The notes below the pieces were generated by a model. The model saw nothing but the letters and a program-made list of their open reading frames with translations, was not told the DNA's origin and made no database searches. The translations under genes were made by a program, and so were the position numbers. Shown here piece after piece: positions 38,418 through 49,600 of a DNA stretch of 64,000 nt. Within the stretch, counting starts at the first letter, position 1; the number at the start of each line of letters is the position of its first letter. Origin of the DNA: Opisthocomus hoazin (lineage: Eukaryota > Chordata > Aves > Opisthocomiformes > Opisthocomidae); NCBI RefSeq assembly GCF_030867145.1, contig NC_134414.1, positions 79,474,504-79,538,503 of the forward strand, given 5' to 3'.

Positions 38418-39531
38418 TGTACTGGGTTTGTGTAGCAAGGTTTTGGTAGCGGGGTGGGCTACAGGGGTGGCTTCTGTGAGAAGCTGCAAGAAGCTTCCTC
38501 TGAGTCTGGTAGAGCCAATGCCAGCTGGCTCCAAGATGGACCCACCACTGCCCAAGGCCAAGCCCATCAGCGATGGTGGTAGCGCCTCTGGGATAAAGTA
38601 TTTAAGAAGGGGGAAAAGAACTGCCAGGGGATAGAGGAGTGAGAATATGTGAGAGAAATAACTCTGCAAACACCAAGGTCAGTGAAGAAGGAGGGGGAGG
38701 AGGTGCTTCAGGTGCCAGAGCAGAGATTCCCCTGCAGCCCGTGGAGCAGACCATGGTGAGGCAGGCTGTCCCCCTGCAGCCCATGGAGGTCCACGGTGGA
38801 GCAGATATCCATCTGCAGCCCATGGAGGTCCACGGTGGAGCAGATCTCTATCTGTAGCCTGTGGAGAACCCCACGCCGGAGCAGGTGGATGCCTGCAGGA
38901 GGCTGTGCCCTGTGGGGAGCCCACGCTGGAGTAGGCTGCTGGCAGGACTGCGGACCCATGGAGAGAGGAGCCCACACCGGAGCAGGTTTGCTGGCAGGGC
39001 TTGTGACCCTGTAGGGGACCCACGCTGGAGCATTTTGTGAAGAATTGCTGCCTGTGGGAAGTACCTTCGTTGGAGAAGTTCATGCAGGACTGTCTGCCAT
39101 GGGAGGGACCCCATGCTGGAGCAGGGGAAGAGTGTGAGGAGTCCTCCCCATGAGGAGGAAAGAGCAGCAAAGACAACGCATGATGAACTGACCGTAACCC
39201 CCATTCCCTGTCCCCCTTCACCACTCGGGGGGGAGGAGGGAGAGAAAAATCAGGAGTAAAATTGCACCCAGGAAGAAGGGAGGGGTGAGGGAAAAGTGTT
39301 TTGAGATTTAATTTTTGTATCTCATTATGCTACTCTGATGTGACTGGCAATAAATTTCCCCAAGTCAAGTCTGTTTTGCCCGTGATGGTAATTACTGAAT
39401 GATCTCTTTCTGTCCTTATCTTGACCCACAAGTCTTTCATTATATTTTCTCTCTCCAGTCCAGCTGAGCTGAGCGAGTGATAGAGCAGCTTTGGTGGGCA
39501 CCTGGTGTCCAGCCAGGAACAACCCACTACA
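38418..39531 (+). mobile_element. 1.1-kb solo LTR with internal minisatellite
   Basis: An LTR-like element from tgtactgggtttgtgtagc to aacaacccactaca (TG...CA), flanked by near-identical 5 bp: AGAGG (38413-38417) and GGAGG (39532-39536). Plus-strand signals fit an LTR: a TATA-like agtatttaagaagg near 38597, a long transcribed part, an AATAAA within ggcaataaatttcc near 39348, and an end of about 180 bp. No gag or pol lies on either side, so it is a solo LTR. The minus-strand open frames of up to 181 codons inside it arise from repeat periodicity and low stop density and are not genes. The ERVL assignment is inference. Confidence 0.85.
38748..39130. repeat. Degenerate minisatellite inside LTR
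   Basis: Roughly seven to nine imperfect units built on a core like 'cccacgctggagcaggtttg' plus a variable part (cctgcagcccatggaggtcc). Two adjacent units, about 45 bp each, at about 38775-38846 are nearly identical (gcccatggaggtccacggtg repeated with ggagcagat). The unit length varies across the array. Confidence 0.85.
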
Positions 39532-39535
39532 GGAG

Positions 39536-39622
39536 GACACAGAATCACACACAGTGCAGGTTGGGAGGGACCTCTGGAGACCGCCTAGTCCAGCTTCTGC
39601 TCAAAACAGGCCTAGTTTCAAA
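39536..39622 (-). mobile_element. Short CR1 LINE 3'-end scrap
   Basis: About 87 bp reading on the plus strand agaatcacacacagtgcagg, ttgggagggacctctggaga, ctagtccagcttctgctcaa: the last bases of CR1 on the minus strand. It begins right after the LTR's target duplication, so the LTR inserted next to or in the CR1 tail. Confidence 0.85.
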
Positions 39623-41898
39623 GCTAGGTAAGGCACATAATAGACCAAGGTACTATAAGCTGGGGTACCCAAAGCAGCTCAGCTTATGGGCCAGGCACTC
39701 CCTGCGTATGTGAACCCAGTGTAAGATGGGAATGGGCTCTGAGTAGCCAGTGGGTTATGGCTCCTGGGAGACACAGGCGTGGAGTCTGTGTCTGCCACAG
39801 CCAAGATCGTCAGCGCATCCATTAGGCTGTCCTTCATGGACTCTTCTTCTGCCTTTTGTTCCCAAATTCTTTATTTCATCTAAACATTAATGATAAATGT
39901 TTTGAAGTGTCACAGTTTCTGAGGAACAGAAGCCTCATTATCCATCTGGAAGGGTTTAGTCAGAACTGGGTGTCTCCCTGTTGATCCATCAGGTCAGTTT
40001 TCAAAGCTAATACAGGTCTTCATTTTACCAAGATACTTCCGAAAAGTTTATCCTCCACCCCATCTCCACAAGCCACCACCTGAAACTACACCATAGGCTG
40101 GGCCCCATCCTGCCCAGAAGGGTGTCTGCTTAAAACAGGTCGGTGATGGCTGTAGCAGACGGTACCAGGCAAGGGCCAGAGCCCGGCGCACATGACAGCA
40201 GCGAGAGCACTTGGCTGGCGCTCGCCGCTCAGCTGACCGGCCTGACTGCTATGTGAAATTCCTCAGACGGCGATGAGGCATTCCTGGTTAGACACAGACA
40301 GCCTGAGGAGCAGCTGGATGCAAAACCCGCTGCGGGAGGAGGTGGGGGTTTATGAATAGACCCCCCCCATCTCCCCACATGCTTACACCGACCCGCCTGT
40401 ATTCCCTGCTCTAGCAGAGCATCCCTCAAGCTGCCACACAAAGAGTCCCCAGCGGGCAGCGAATTCAGGCTCCAGCTCAGATAAAAGATCACTGTCCGCT
40501 ACTGGCTATAGTTAAGCACTTTCTCCCCTGTGCTTCTGAGTTTCTTGGTGTAACGCACCAGGAAAAATAACTTCAGCAGGAAATTGTATCTGTGGGGTGA
40601 AACACCAGTTTATAAATTAAATTAGCCCATTCGATGCACTATGAAATATTAAAGTAAATCAAGCAAGTGCACACAAGCACAAGCCTGTCAGTTTTGAAAA
40701 AACGTATTAGCAGTTACAAAAGCAAGTATAAAACAGCTGCACAAAAAACTAAGGGGCTCTTGCTTTCAATGGGTTGTAACAGATTGAGTTGACTGTTGAA
40801 AAAGGCAAATCCTTCACTGAAGCTTGAGCCGTGTCTGAGGGTATTTAAGGCTCTCCCGATCAGTTTTCTTGCGCCTATTAGTGAGTGAGTGTTCAGCTGC
40901 CTCATTTCCTACAGAAGCACTGTTGAAGTGTCTCTTCCTCTCCCCCCCTTGTCAATTTTCAGGAGGTTTAGCTTTGAGGCGGTCAGCTGTCTCATCCATA
41001 TATATTCCAAGGCTCACTTTGGGTGTTTTCCAATTTTTCCAGTGATATTTGTATTCCAGGCTCTGTAATTAGCCCACTGCCTATCATGATTGCCAGGTAA
41101 AATTCTCCCTGCTACTGATGAGACAGATCAAGAAAGTTTAATTGCCTGATCCGGAAATCAGAAGCTAATTCACAGAGGTTTCTGAAGGTGCATTGTGTCT
41201 TTGAAAAGGTAAAAGAAAATATACTGCCAGAGCTACTAAATAGGCAGAAACTATTCTTGCTTTAAACAGCCCCCTTCACCAGAAACATTCCTGCATACAT
41301 TCCTAGATGCAAGTGGCAAATATTCAAAAGTGCTTTGTGGTATGAACATTACTGATGATAAGTGATACTACTTTGACAAATATCTCTGCCTAGGGAACTC
41401 TGCTTATCTTGATTAAAACAAACTTCTAAACTACCCATCTGTGCTGAGATCTCCACAGTGTTGCAAAACTTGCAGCAGCTTCTATAGCATGAATTCTACT
41501 AGGAACTAAAATTAAATGCCCTTGCAAAGAGCCACAATGACCAAAATTAACAGACATAATTTGTAAAGATCAGTCACCAGGAATACATTTGCAAATACTG
41601 AAATGTATCCTTCCTAATCATAAAATTATTGGATGATGTCTCTGCAGATGAAGAGATATTGCTTCAACTGAGCATATGCCCATAGGTTATGATTAATGTC
41701 TGACATAGGAGAGGCTGTAGTTTAAGAGCAGTAGTAGTCTGAGAGTAGCTTGCAGTGCTAGATCCTGAACATTTGCAACATCTCTCCAATTTGTACTTAG
41801 TATATCTTATGGCATTTTTCACCTTGAACACTGCCCTGCTCCCAAGAAAATGGAAAAAATCTTAAATATTTGTGATGTTTGTGTTATGACTTTATCAT
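39623..41898. other. Unrecognised sequence
   Basis: No gene or transposon recognised. A somewhat CpG-richer patch lies at 40140-40460. The longest open frames are under 90 codons and have no motif. Confidence 0.45.
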
Positions 41899-41920
41899 TT
41901 TCACAAAGTGTTTTGTGAAA
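41899..41920. other. Inverted repeat, 9-bp stem
   Basis: tttcacaaa - gtgt - tttgtgaaa is a perfect 9-bp stem with a 4-nt loop, followed directly by a third arm-like copy, cttcacaaag (41923-41932). It could fold in two ways. It lies in A/T-rich sequence, so chance is possible. Confidence 0.85.
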
Positions 41921-43623
41921 CGCTTCACAAAGCGAACCAATACAGCTGTTCAGCTGAAAAACAAAGTACGAACTTATAAACCTACCAAGCCATAACAAAA
42001 ATGTATTTTAGGGACAAGCAATTACAAAGTGCCGTGTTTCATTACTTCTCTGAGAGAGAACATCTTTCAGAGGGAAAATCACCCATAAGTGCCCTTTGGG
42101 AGCATTCAGGCAACAGAGGCTGGCACCAAATGTCACACTTATATTTCTGCTTTGAATTAGTTTTAAACAAAATCCCTTCCAGCAACCTTCCCGCCATCCC
42201 CTCTGAAGCAGCTCCCGCACCGGGAAGCTGGGGGAGGCATTTCGCTGCGCTCGCCCTGCTGCCGCTCCTCGCAGAGCCCAAAATACAGCCCAGCTGTGCC
42301 TTGTGCCTAGTGGGAGAGCCGCTTCCCTGCGCAGTAGTTAATAAATCCATGCTAATCACAAATCCACAAATCCAAAAGAAGTCATGTAACCCTACTGGCT
42401 TTCTGCTGCTGGACTGGGAGGAAAATCTATGCTTCAAGTCCTCCTGGTCTGGTGAGAGGCAAAAAAATGAGATTTTAAAAAATGATCGTGTGAACAATGG
42501 AAAAGAAAATACTACACAGTCCAATGCAAGGCCTGGGACCAGAGCAAGCCTCTGGCTTTGGGGCAGCCCTAAAGCACCCCAGCATAAGCAAGTCTTTCTC
42601 TACTATATTTGACTAAACATTTCTCAGCGGTCATTATTTCAGTTAGGGAGAAGTGATGGCACCAGCTCTGACCCTGCTGGAGAAGAGCTCTGTGCAGGCA
42701 GTCTCTGTGAGGCTGCTGAGAACTGCAGCCCTGCTGGGGCAGCAGCTGAGCGAGGTGCTACCTCACTCTCCAGATCCCAGCCTCTGCTGGCTGCAAGCTG
42801 CAACACCACAGCAATATTAGCAGAATGCAGTTTTGTTGGGGCTGAGCAGAATTCAATAGCTGGAAAGTAGTGCGGGGGAAAAAAAAAACCAACATGAAAT
42901 AAAGCTCTACAAAACAAACAAAAAAATCCTGCTGTCCCTTGGTGTGAAGAAACCAGAGAGATCATCACTCAGTCTATTGAAGAAGAATAATCAATGCTGT
43001 TGTCAATTTTGAAATTACAAGGTTATAAGTCTCATCTTGCCAGGATGTTTTATTTAATTAAAACAGAAATGTAGCAGGTGTATTTTCTGTTAAATTAAAC
43101 TCATAATTGTAATGATACATATAAAAGAGGTGAAATTCTCCACTATAAGCAGTTTGTGTCAGAGAAGAGAAATGGTTAGAGGAGACCTCAAGCACAGCAT
43201 CCACAGGGTGTGCTTGTAGTTTCATAGATCAAGCAAATGCGACAATAATTAGCCCTCCCAAGAGAGTAAAAGAAGTCACATGTTTATGCAAACTAGCAAA
43301 AGGCAATGAGCACCAAATGAGACCTCTGCAGTGCTGAGGCAGCTGACACTGCAAACTTCTGAAGTGTGACATACGATCACAGAAGAAGATCTGAGTATCT
43401 GCTGTCGGTGGGGAGGGCAGCTGGTGAATGGCAGGCAGACTAAAAGATCTGTGGAGGACAGATGCCTCCATACCCTTGTCCTGTGCCCAGGGTCCCAGAA
43501 ATCCCTGCTGTGGCTGATGCTACCAATTATCGAAGTCCTCTCTTCGGCACCTTTTTTACTCTTTTTTATAGGGTCCTGAAATACCACAGACCTCATACCT
43601 AAACACATCAAATGCTGCAGAAG
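41921..43623. other. Unrecognised sequence with an overlapping pair of open frames
   Basis: Contains the longest open frame not explained by a repeat or a CpG island (42001-42612, plus, 203 codons). A 160-codon frame overlaps it on the minus strand (42524-42042). Neither has a recognisable domain, signal peptide or family motif. The composition looks like chance translation. I do not call a gene. Confidence 0.35.
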
Positions 43624-43687
43624 GATTTCTGACAGCCTATGCCTTCTCTCAACCGGATTTCTGCCAGCCTACGTCTTCTCTCAACTG
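43624..43687. repeat. Tandem duplication, 32-bp unit, two copies
   Basis: gatttctgacagcctatgcc with ttctctcaaccg is followed directly by gatttctgccagcctacgtc with ttctctcaactg. Four substitutions separate the copies. It is a simple local duplication. Confidence 0.9.
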
Positions 43688-46600
43688 GTCTCATGAAGAT
43701 GGCTTCAAAACAAAGTAGTGCATGCAAGAAAAAGTTGTCGCTCAACCAGAGATGTTGTACTCTGCACAGAAGCAGGTTCATCCATTCATTTGCTGAACAA
43801 GAATGCAACTTTTCTTTCATTCTAGGCTATCATTTTTTCCTCTAGGAAAATATCCCTTTCCCTGCCCTTTTTGATAGGAAAACGCTGGGTGCAGTTATAT
43901 TCCTGCAGATGTCAAGATTTTTTTAGTGACGTCAGGGCTAAACCATGGAAATGCAAGGGACGCGAAAACCCAGATGCTGATTTATGGCTGAATACAGTGT
44001 TTACGTTCCATACATCTTAGAGTGAATGGATTATTTTGGCAGCACTATGCAGTTCTTCTAATGACACAGAATGTTTGCTTTCTTCTCTCAGTTAAATCAA
44101 AATATCAGTGGGTTCATTCCTCTTTCCTCCTTTAATTTACTACTAGCTGGACACACACATTTTAGAGTGGATGACGATCCTACAGTGACCACATTAAAAA
44201 AGCAAACATCTGCCAACATTACCACACAGTGGTTTCTGAGATAATGCTCCGTTTGTCCCTGCTCAGAGCAATGGCACACACAGCGCATGCCTGTCAGAAA
44301 ATAGTAGGATTATTGCAGTATTCTGGCTCCTTTGCCAAAAACTGTAGGAAAGGCTGTCCAGCCTTTGGTACACAGATTTTCATAACTTCCTTTTGCAAGT
44401 AGGACAGGCTGACGGAGTTTTGTACAGCTCTTGAAGAAGAAACCAAGTCATCACTGTATCGACAGGCAAACTTTATTGCACTATTAACACAATGTGGTAA
44501 TATTTGTTCTTGTCTCAATTTCAGATTTTTTTTCCCTTTGTTTTTAATAGCAGGAAATAACCTGAACTCAATACAGTCAACACCCTTCCCCTAAAAAATA
44601 TATTCGCTCTGTGGCATCTACAGAAGCAATTCACCAAAACCCCAGCAGTTTAATCTATTCTGTGAGAGAGACAATGGCCAAATCTTAACCCTAAGAAGCC
44701 GAAGGCTTTCTGCTGTAACAGGATTTAGCAATAACTTTTAATTGGCAGTTCAAAGTTAATCCTTGGGGGAAAATGTGGTTTGGCAAATGCACCCAGTCAC
44801 AGAAAGAAAAAAAAATATTAATTGGACTGTGGGTTTTTTTCTCAGTATTTCTGCAGCTATTGTTATTGGGAAGCAGTATAGAAATAATTGTTGCATTGTC
44901 TCAGACTAACAAGGCTTTCCTTACGTGATATATTTTATTGCGCTTGTACTTTATTTCACTAGAAGTGAAAAAGAGGGCAGAAGTTTAAATATCTCAGGCT
45001 ATAGCTTTATTTAACACTCTTTCTGAAGAGAAAATCAAATGCAAATCCCACAGACTAACACTCTGCTCTTCCCTTTTTGTCCCTCGACAGCAGTCTCACA
45101 TGGCCACAAGCCTAAATTTTTCTTCTGCTTCTGCTCAAACAGCATCCCCGAAGGCTTGCAGTGAGGAACTATTTCTCCTCCTAGATTTAGCTGTAGGAAA
45201 AACCCATAACCCAGACAAATCTTCTCATTAACTTACCAGGATCTGTTCAGCCCTAAATTTCAGCAATTCTGTCATCTGTGGTTTCCATCCTTGTTCCAGT
45301 GATGTTTAAGACTAACTCATGGTGACTTGCTTAGCTCGGAAGAAAGCGTGTGGATGCTTCAAGAGAGAACTGATGTGGTCCAAATTAGCCTTCTACTGAT
45401 AGATCAAAGTCTGCATTGAAAGCTAAGCTTCTGGCAATAGTTCAGGAGCTGCCCTCATGAAGCTACCAGGAATTCTGATGGTAGCATGTGAGAAGACCAA
45501 CTTCTTTTGTAAGAGTTCAGTTAGCAAGTAAGTGTCTGTTTTCCGTCTATAACCGTATTAATACAAAATGATTCCTACACATCAGCTGAACCACGTCTCT
45601 TGAAAGTTGCAGCTCTCCTACGTATGCTTAATATGAGTAATAGATGTGATTCTCAAAAAATAAAACAACTATTCCCCACATAAAATGATGTAGCTACATT
45701 TAAGTGACTAACCCCCTGACCTCTTGCCTTACGTTTCATTGAAAACCAAACGTTCACAACTAACTCGTAAAATCTGAAGCTCTCACAAAGTCGGACAGTT
45801 TCACCCTCTTCCTCCCGCAGCAAAAGAAGTGCTGAGCAGAGCAGACCAGCCCATTGCTGGTCTGCAGACCGCTCCAGCAAGATGACTGGAAAAATCACAA
45901 CAGCTTGTTACAAATACAGCCCACATGAGTAAAATCCATGCAAAGGAATGCTTCAGAAAAGTGATGGGAGTAGATACCAGCTTCATTCATTTTTTAGTAA
46001 ATCATTCTACTTGAGACATGTATTCACTCAGCAATGTCAATGTGTTATCTCAACAAGCAGAACTAAACACACTTTTTAAACATAAAGGTTCATGTTTTGC
46101 AGACCACCTAGCCCAAAAAGTAAGCCCAACTTGCCTTATACTGAAATAGGAGAGGAAAAATATATACATTAAAAATCACCATAAGTTTGAGCCCCTAAAA
46201 AATCTACAATCTCAAGTAAGTTGAAAAAAACCTTTTAAATATTTAATATTCTGAGAAAAGGCGATGTTTGAGACAATGTAAAGGTAAAAGAAAATGTAAC
46301 TGAAAGAACCATTGAATATTGTAGCATATACTTGATGTGTCTCACCAATGTTTTAAAACACTGAACAGTCAGCTACATATAAATGCTGACCAGAGACCTC
46401 GCACTATTTGCAAAGTTTGACTGACTTTTAATACATAATATTTTATTGCACATACTAAAACTTCTCCTCTAAAAATAACAGAACTGCATTAAACTATTGC
46501 AGAAAACATTTCTTGTAGAAAAATTGCAATTTACCTGCGTTTTTGATGAAGTCTTGAAGCTGTCCTTTTGTTTGAAAACAAAAAACCTCCAAAATGAAAA

Positions 46601-49600
46601 CAAAAAAAGTGCACAGATGTTAAAAATTAAAGACTTGGTTCAGCTGAGGGAGCTGCAAGATGCCTGGTGTTTTCTGAATAGAGAGTTTATTTGGGTAAAT
46701 GACTGTCTCAGTGGAATTCAGCTCAGTTCTTTGTAGTAAGCATCTCTGGATGGGGAGAGAGTGACATTGCATCCTGTGCACTCTCATAAATGAAGCAGGA
46801 TTTCCCAGATTTGCCATCATGTGACCTCAGTGAGGAACTAGCACTCGACTTACTCCCAGCACCCGTTACTCGCTGCCCACACACAGCTCTCCCGGAGCCT
46901 GAGATGGTTGTAACAAGTGGCAGAGAGAAAGAGTACACAGGTCACGGTTACCTTCACTGAGCAGACACTGCAGGTGCTGCCCTAGGTTTGGGCAGGAAGC
47001 AGGAGAAGAAGAGAGCAAAAGCACCATTGCTGAAGTGCCACAGAAGTTATCAAAAGAGCAGATTTAACAGTTCTCGCTATGAAAAGCTGGTCGTGTTTGA
47101 AAGGGAGTGGAAAAAAATAAATAATCTTTTTCTGCCATCAGAGAGTACTAAAAAGATTATCCTGACAAACACTCATTGTCTTTCTTTATACTGGAATTTC
47201 AAAGGTTTATGAATTACACTGCAGTACCCAATGCAATGTTAATTAAGCACTACACCAGCCAAACTCTTTTTGCCTGTATCAGGTAAAAACTGGTAAAGGA
47301 TAATACAATCTACACTCCCTACACAGTATACGCCAACTGGAGAAACAGACGCTACATTAATATCATAGCTACAAGCAGAACAACACAAAGAAAATAATAC
47401 AAAATTCATCCTTCACAAAGAGAATGATGCTATTGACATTTTGACTTGAAGAACTGCATGTTATGAAGCAGTAATGATGGTTTCTGCTAACTGAGCCTTC
47501 TTAAAGAGGCAATTGTTCTTGAAAGATGAGTAACCATTTTTGACCTTCTAAGACTCAAGGCAGAGCTGAACACTTTCAGCTCCCTCAGGATTATCCGTAA
47601 GGTCATCGGTAGTTATCTGTCTCCAGTGTTCTCATTTGATGTGCAACATCTCTTGCTGCTGGGGAGAAGAGCTTACTGTACAAGTCTGGTGAGGAAATGC
47701 GATAAGGTGGACCACCATGCAGTTTCTATCAAAACGTTCCATTTGTGCTATTGACGGAGGTACTTAATTGTCCACAAGTGTGTTTTTCAGTGTTGGTTTG
47801 TGGGGTTTTTTAAGGTTGTAGAGCACATGTAACGGATGCTTTTTTATTGTAAAATAGGTACCAGCATAATCTGATTGTGTACAAACATGAAGGTGACAAT
47901 AGCTTGGGCTCTAGGAAGTTATTTGCATCCCTGTAACTCAAGAAGTGCCCGGTCATGTTTTGTGAATGCAAATCTATTTATCCCTATCCCCAGTAGCACA
48001 GGACAGGTGCTCCCTGACTGCTCTAGTGTGGCAATAGACCTGCCAGTGCGAGACAGGCCTTTTTAATCACAGAAAATATAATTTCCATTAAAATATTAAT
48101 TTACAGATAGATTACGAACATACATGTGCCCCTCCCATCCAATTTTGTGGAGACAAGTGAATCCAGTTCTCCTTTTGAAGATTACTCTGGTACAAAAAAG
48201 AATCCCTTTATTAAGATAAATTATTCACCTCCAACTTTTTAATCATTTATTTGTGTTTTTATTGCTTAGGTGCTTCAGCCATGGGTGAGAAACCCATGCA
48301 GGAGATGCTGTGAAAACACAGAAAAAGATGATGTCTCCCTGTATACAGATGATGCACAACACGGAAGACAGCGAACAGGCTGAGGAGCGAGTAAGACACC
48401 GCTGATCTGCATAGTAGTTGTGGTACTTCAAGAGGGCACACATCAAGGGATGCAGGCTATTCTGTTTGCTATAAGAGTTCATCAAGCACCCATCACCTCA
48501 TTTAACATACATTGCCATTAAGATTTGTGCTACATCACTGGGACTGCCATATTAACAGTGGAAGGGCAGGCAGAAATCCTGAGAAGTCAAAAGAAATGTT
48601 TCCTGTGAAGTTCATATGTTAAAAAAGCAACTTCATGCACTCTAGTGAAATGAGAAATTAAAGTGATGCTTTTGCATCTGTTTCTTATAAACCTTTGGTG
48701 GACACCTCGCCATAGAAGTAAGGGCATTTCCTGATGAATGTCAAAATAACCTAAAAACTGCATATAAATCTGTGATAATTTGGAGGCCGCTGTGCACACA
48801 GAAACTACAAGTTTCTGCTGCTGCCATGGACTCACTGTGCTCTTCCAGTCTTTCTGAAGCTGTGTACACCATTGGGTGGGAAGGAGCTGCAGGATTTCCC
48901 TCCCTGGTTGTAAAAAGCCTGGAAGAGTCCAGTGTACCCAGAAAAGTGTACTGAAGAGATTAACTGAAGTGATTCTCACCAATCTGCAGCAGCAGAAGAA
49001 AGTTGCCCAGCATCAAAAATAGGAGCTAAAGTATCCTTAGGGAAAACAGATAAAGACAAACTCAAGACACTCAGGATGTATGGGACAAAACAAAAAAGGG
49101 AAGCAGATGAGCACCTTATGGTAGAAATAGGTTTCAGAAGTAGGTTGGCCATAGATCCTGTGTAAACAGCAGCTGAGCAGACCTGAAAGACTCTATGGTT
49201 CAGAAGCAGAAGACACCAGGTGCACTTCAGTACCCTGAGTTATGTCCTAAGAAACTGGGTCTGGTGTCTGAGCGAGATGAGAAATGGGAGGAAAATGCAT
49301 CTAGGGTTTACTATTATTTTCCTAGATCCATTAAGCAAGGCCAATAGGAATGTCAGTAAAAGTGTACAAAAGCAGGTGGGGCTCACCTCCCAAAGCTGTA
49401 GGACCAGCAACCAGGTCTTGACCAAAGCCGTGGCACAACGGAAACACGAAGTGTGGGAATGGCTTTACGGGTTAGAGACGCAGGTATCAACGCAGAGGCT
49501 GGAGTATAAAGGAATCAATACAGTCAGTCCAGTCAGTTGTTTAAAACGTCTGTTCCTAGCAAGATGATCAAAGGATGGCTGAGGGAAAGAGGCAGAGGGG

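Noticed and set aside
38679..39224. 181-codon and other minus-strand open frames
   Set aside because: They lie inside the LTR minisatellite. Their repeated peptide words come from the DNA repeat and they have no gene context.
48587..48982. 131-codon minus-strand open frame
   Set aside because: No recognisable domain, no splice context and no homology that I can recall.
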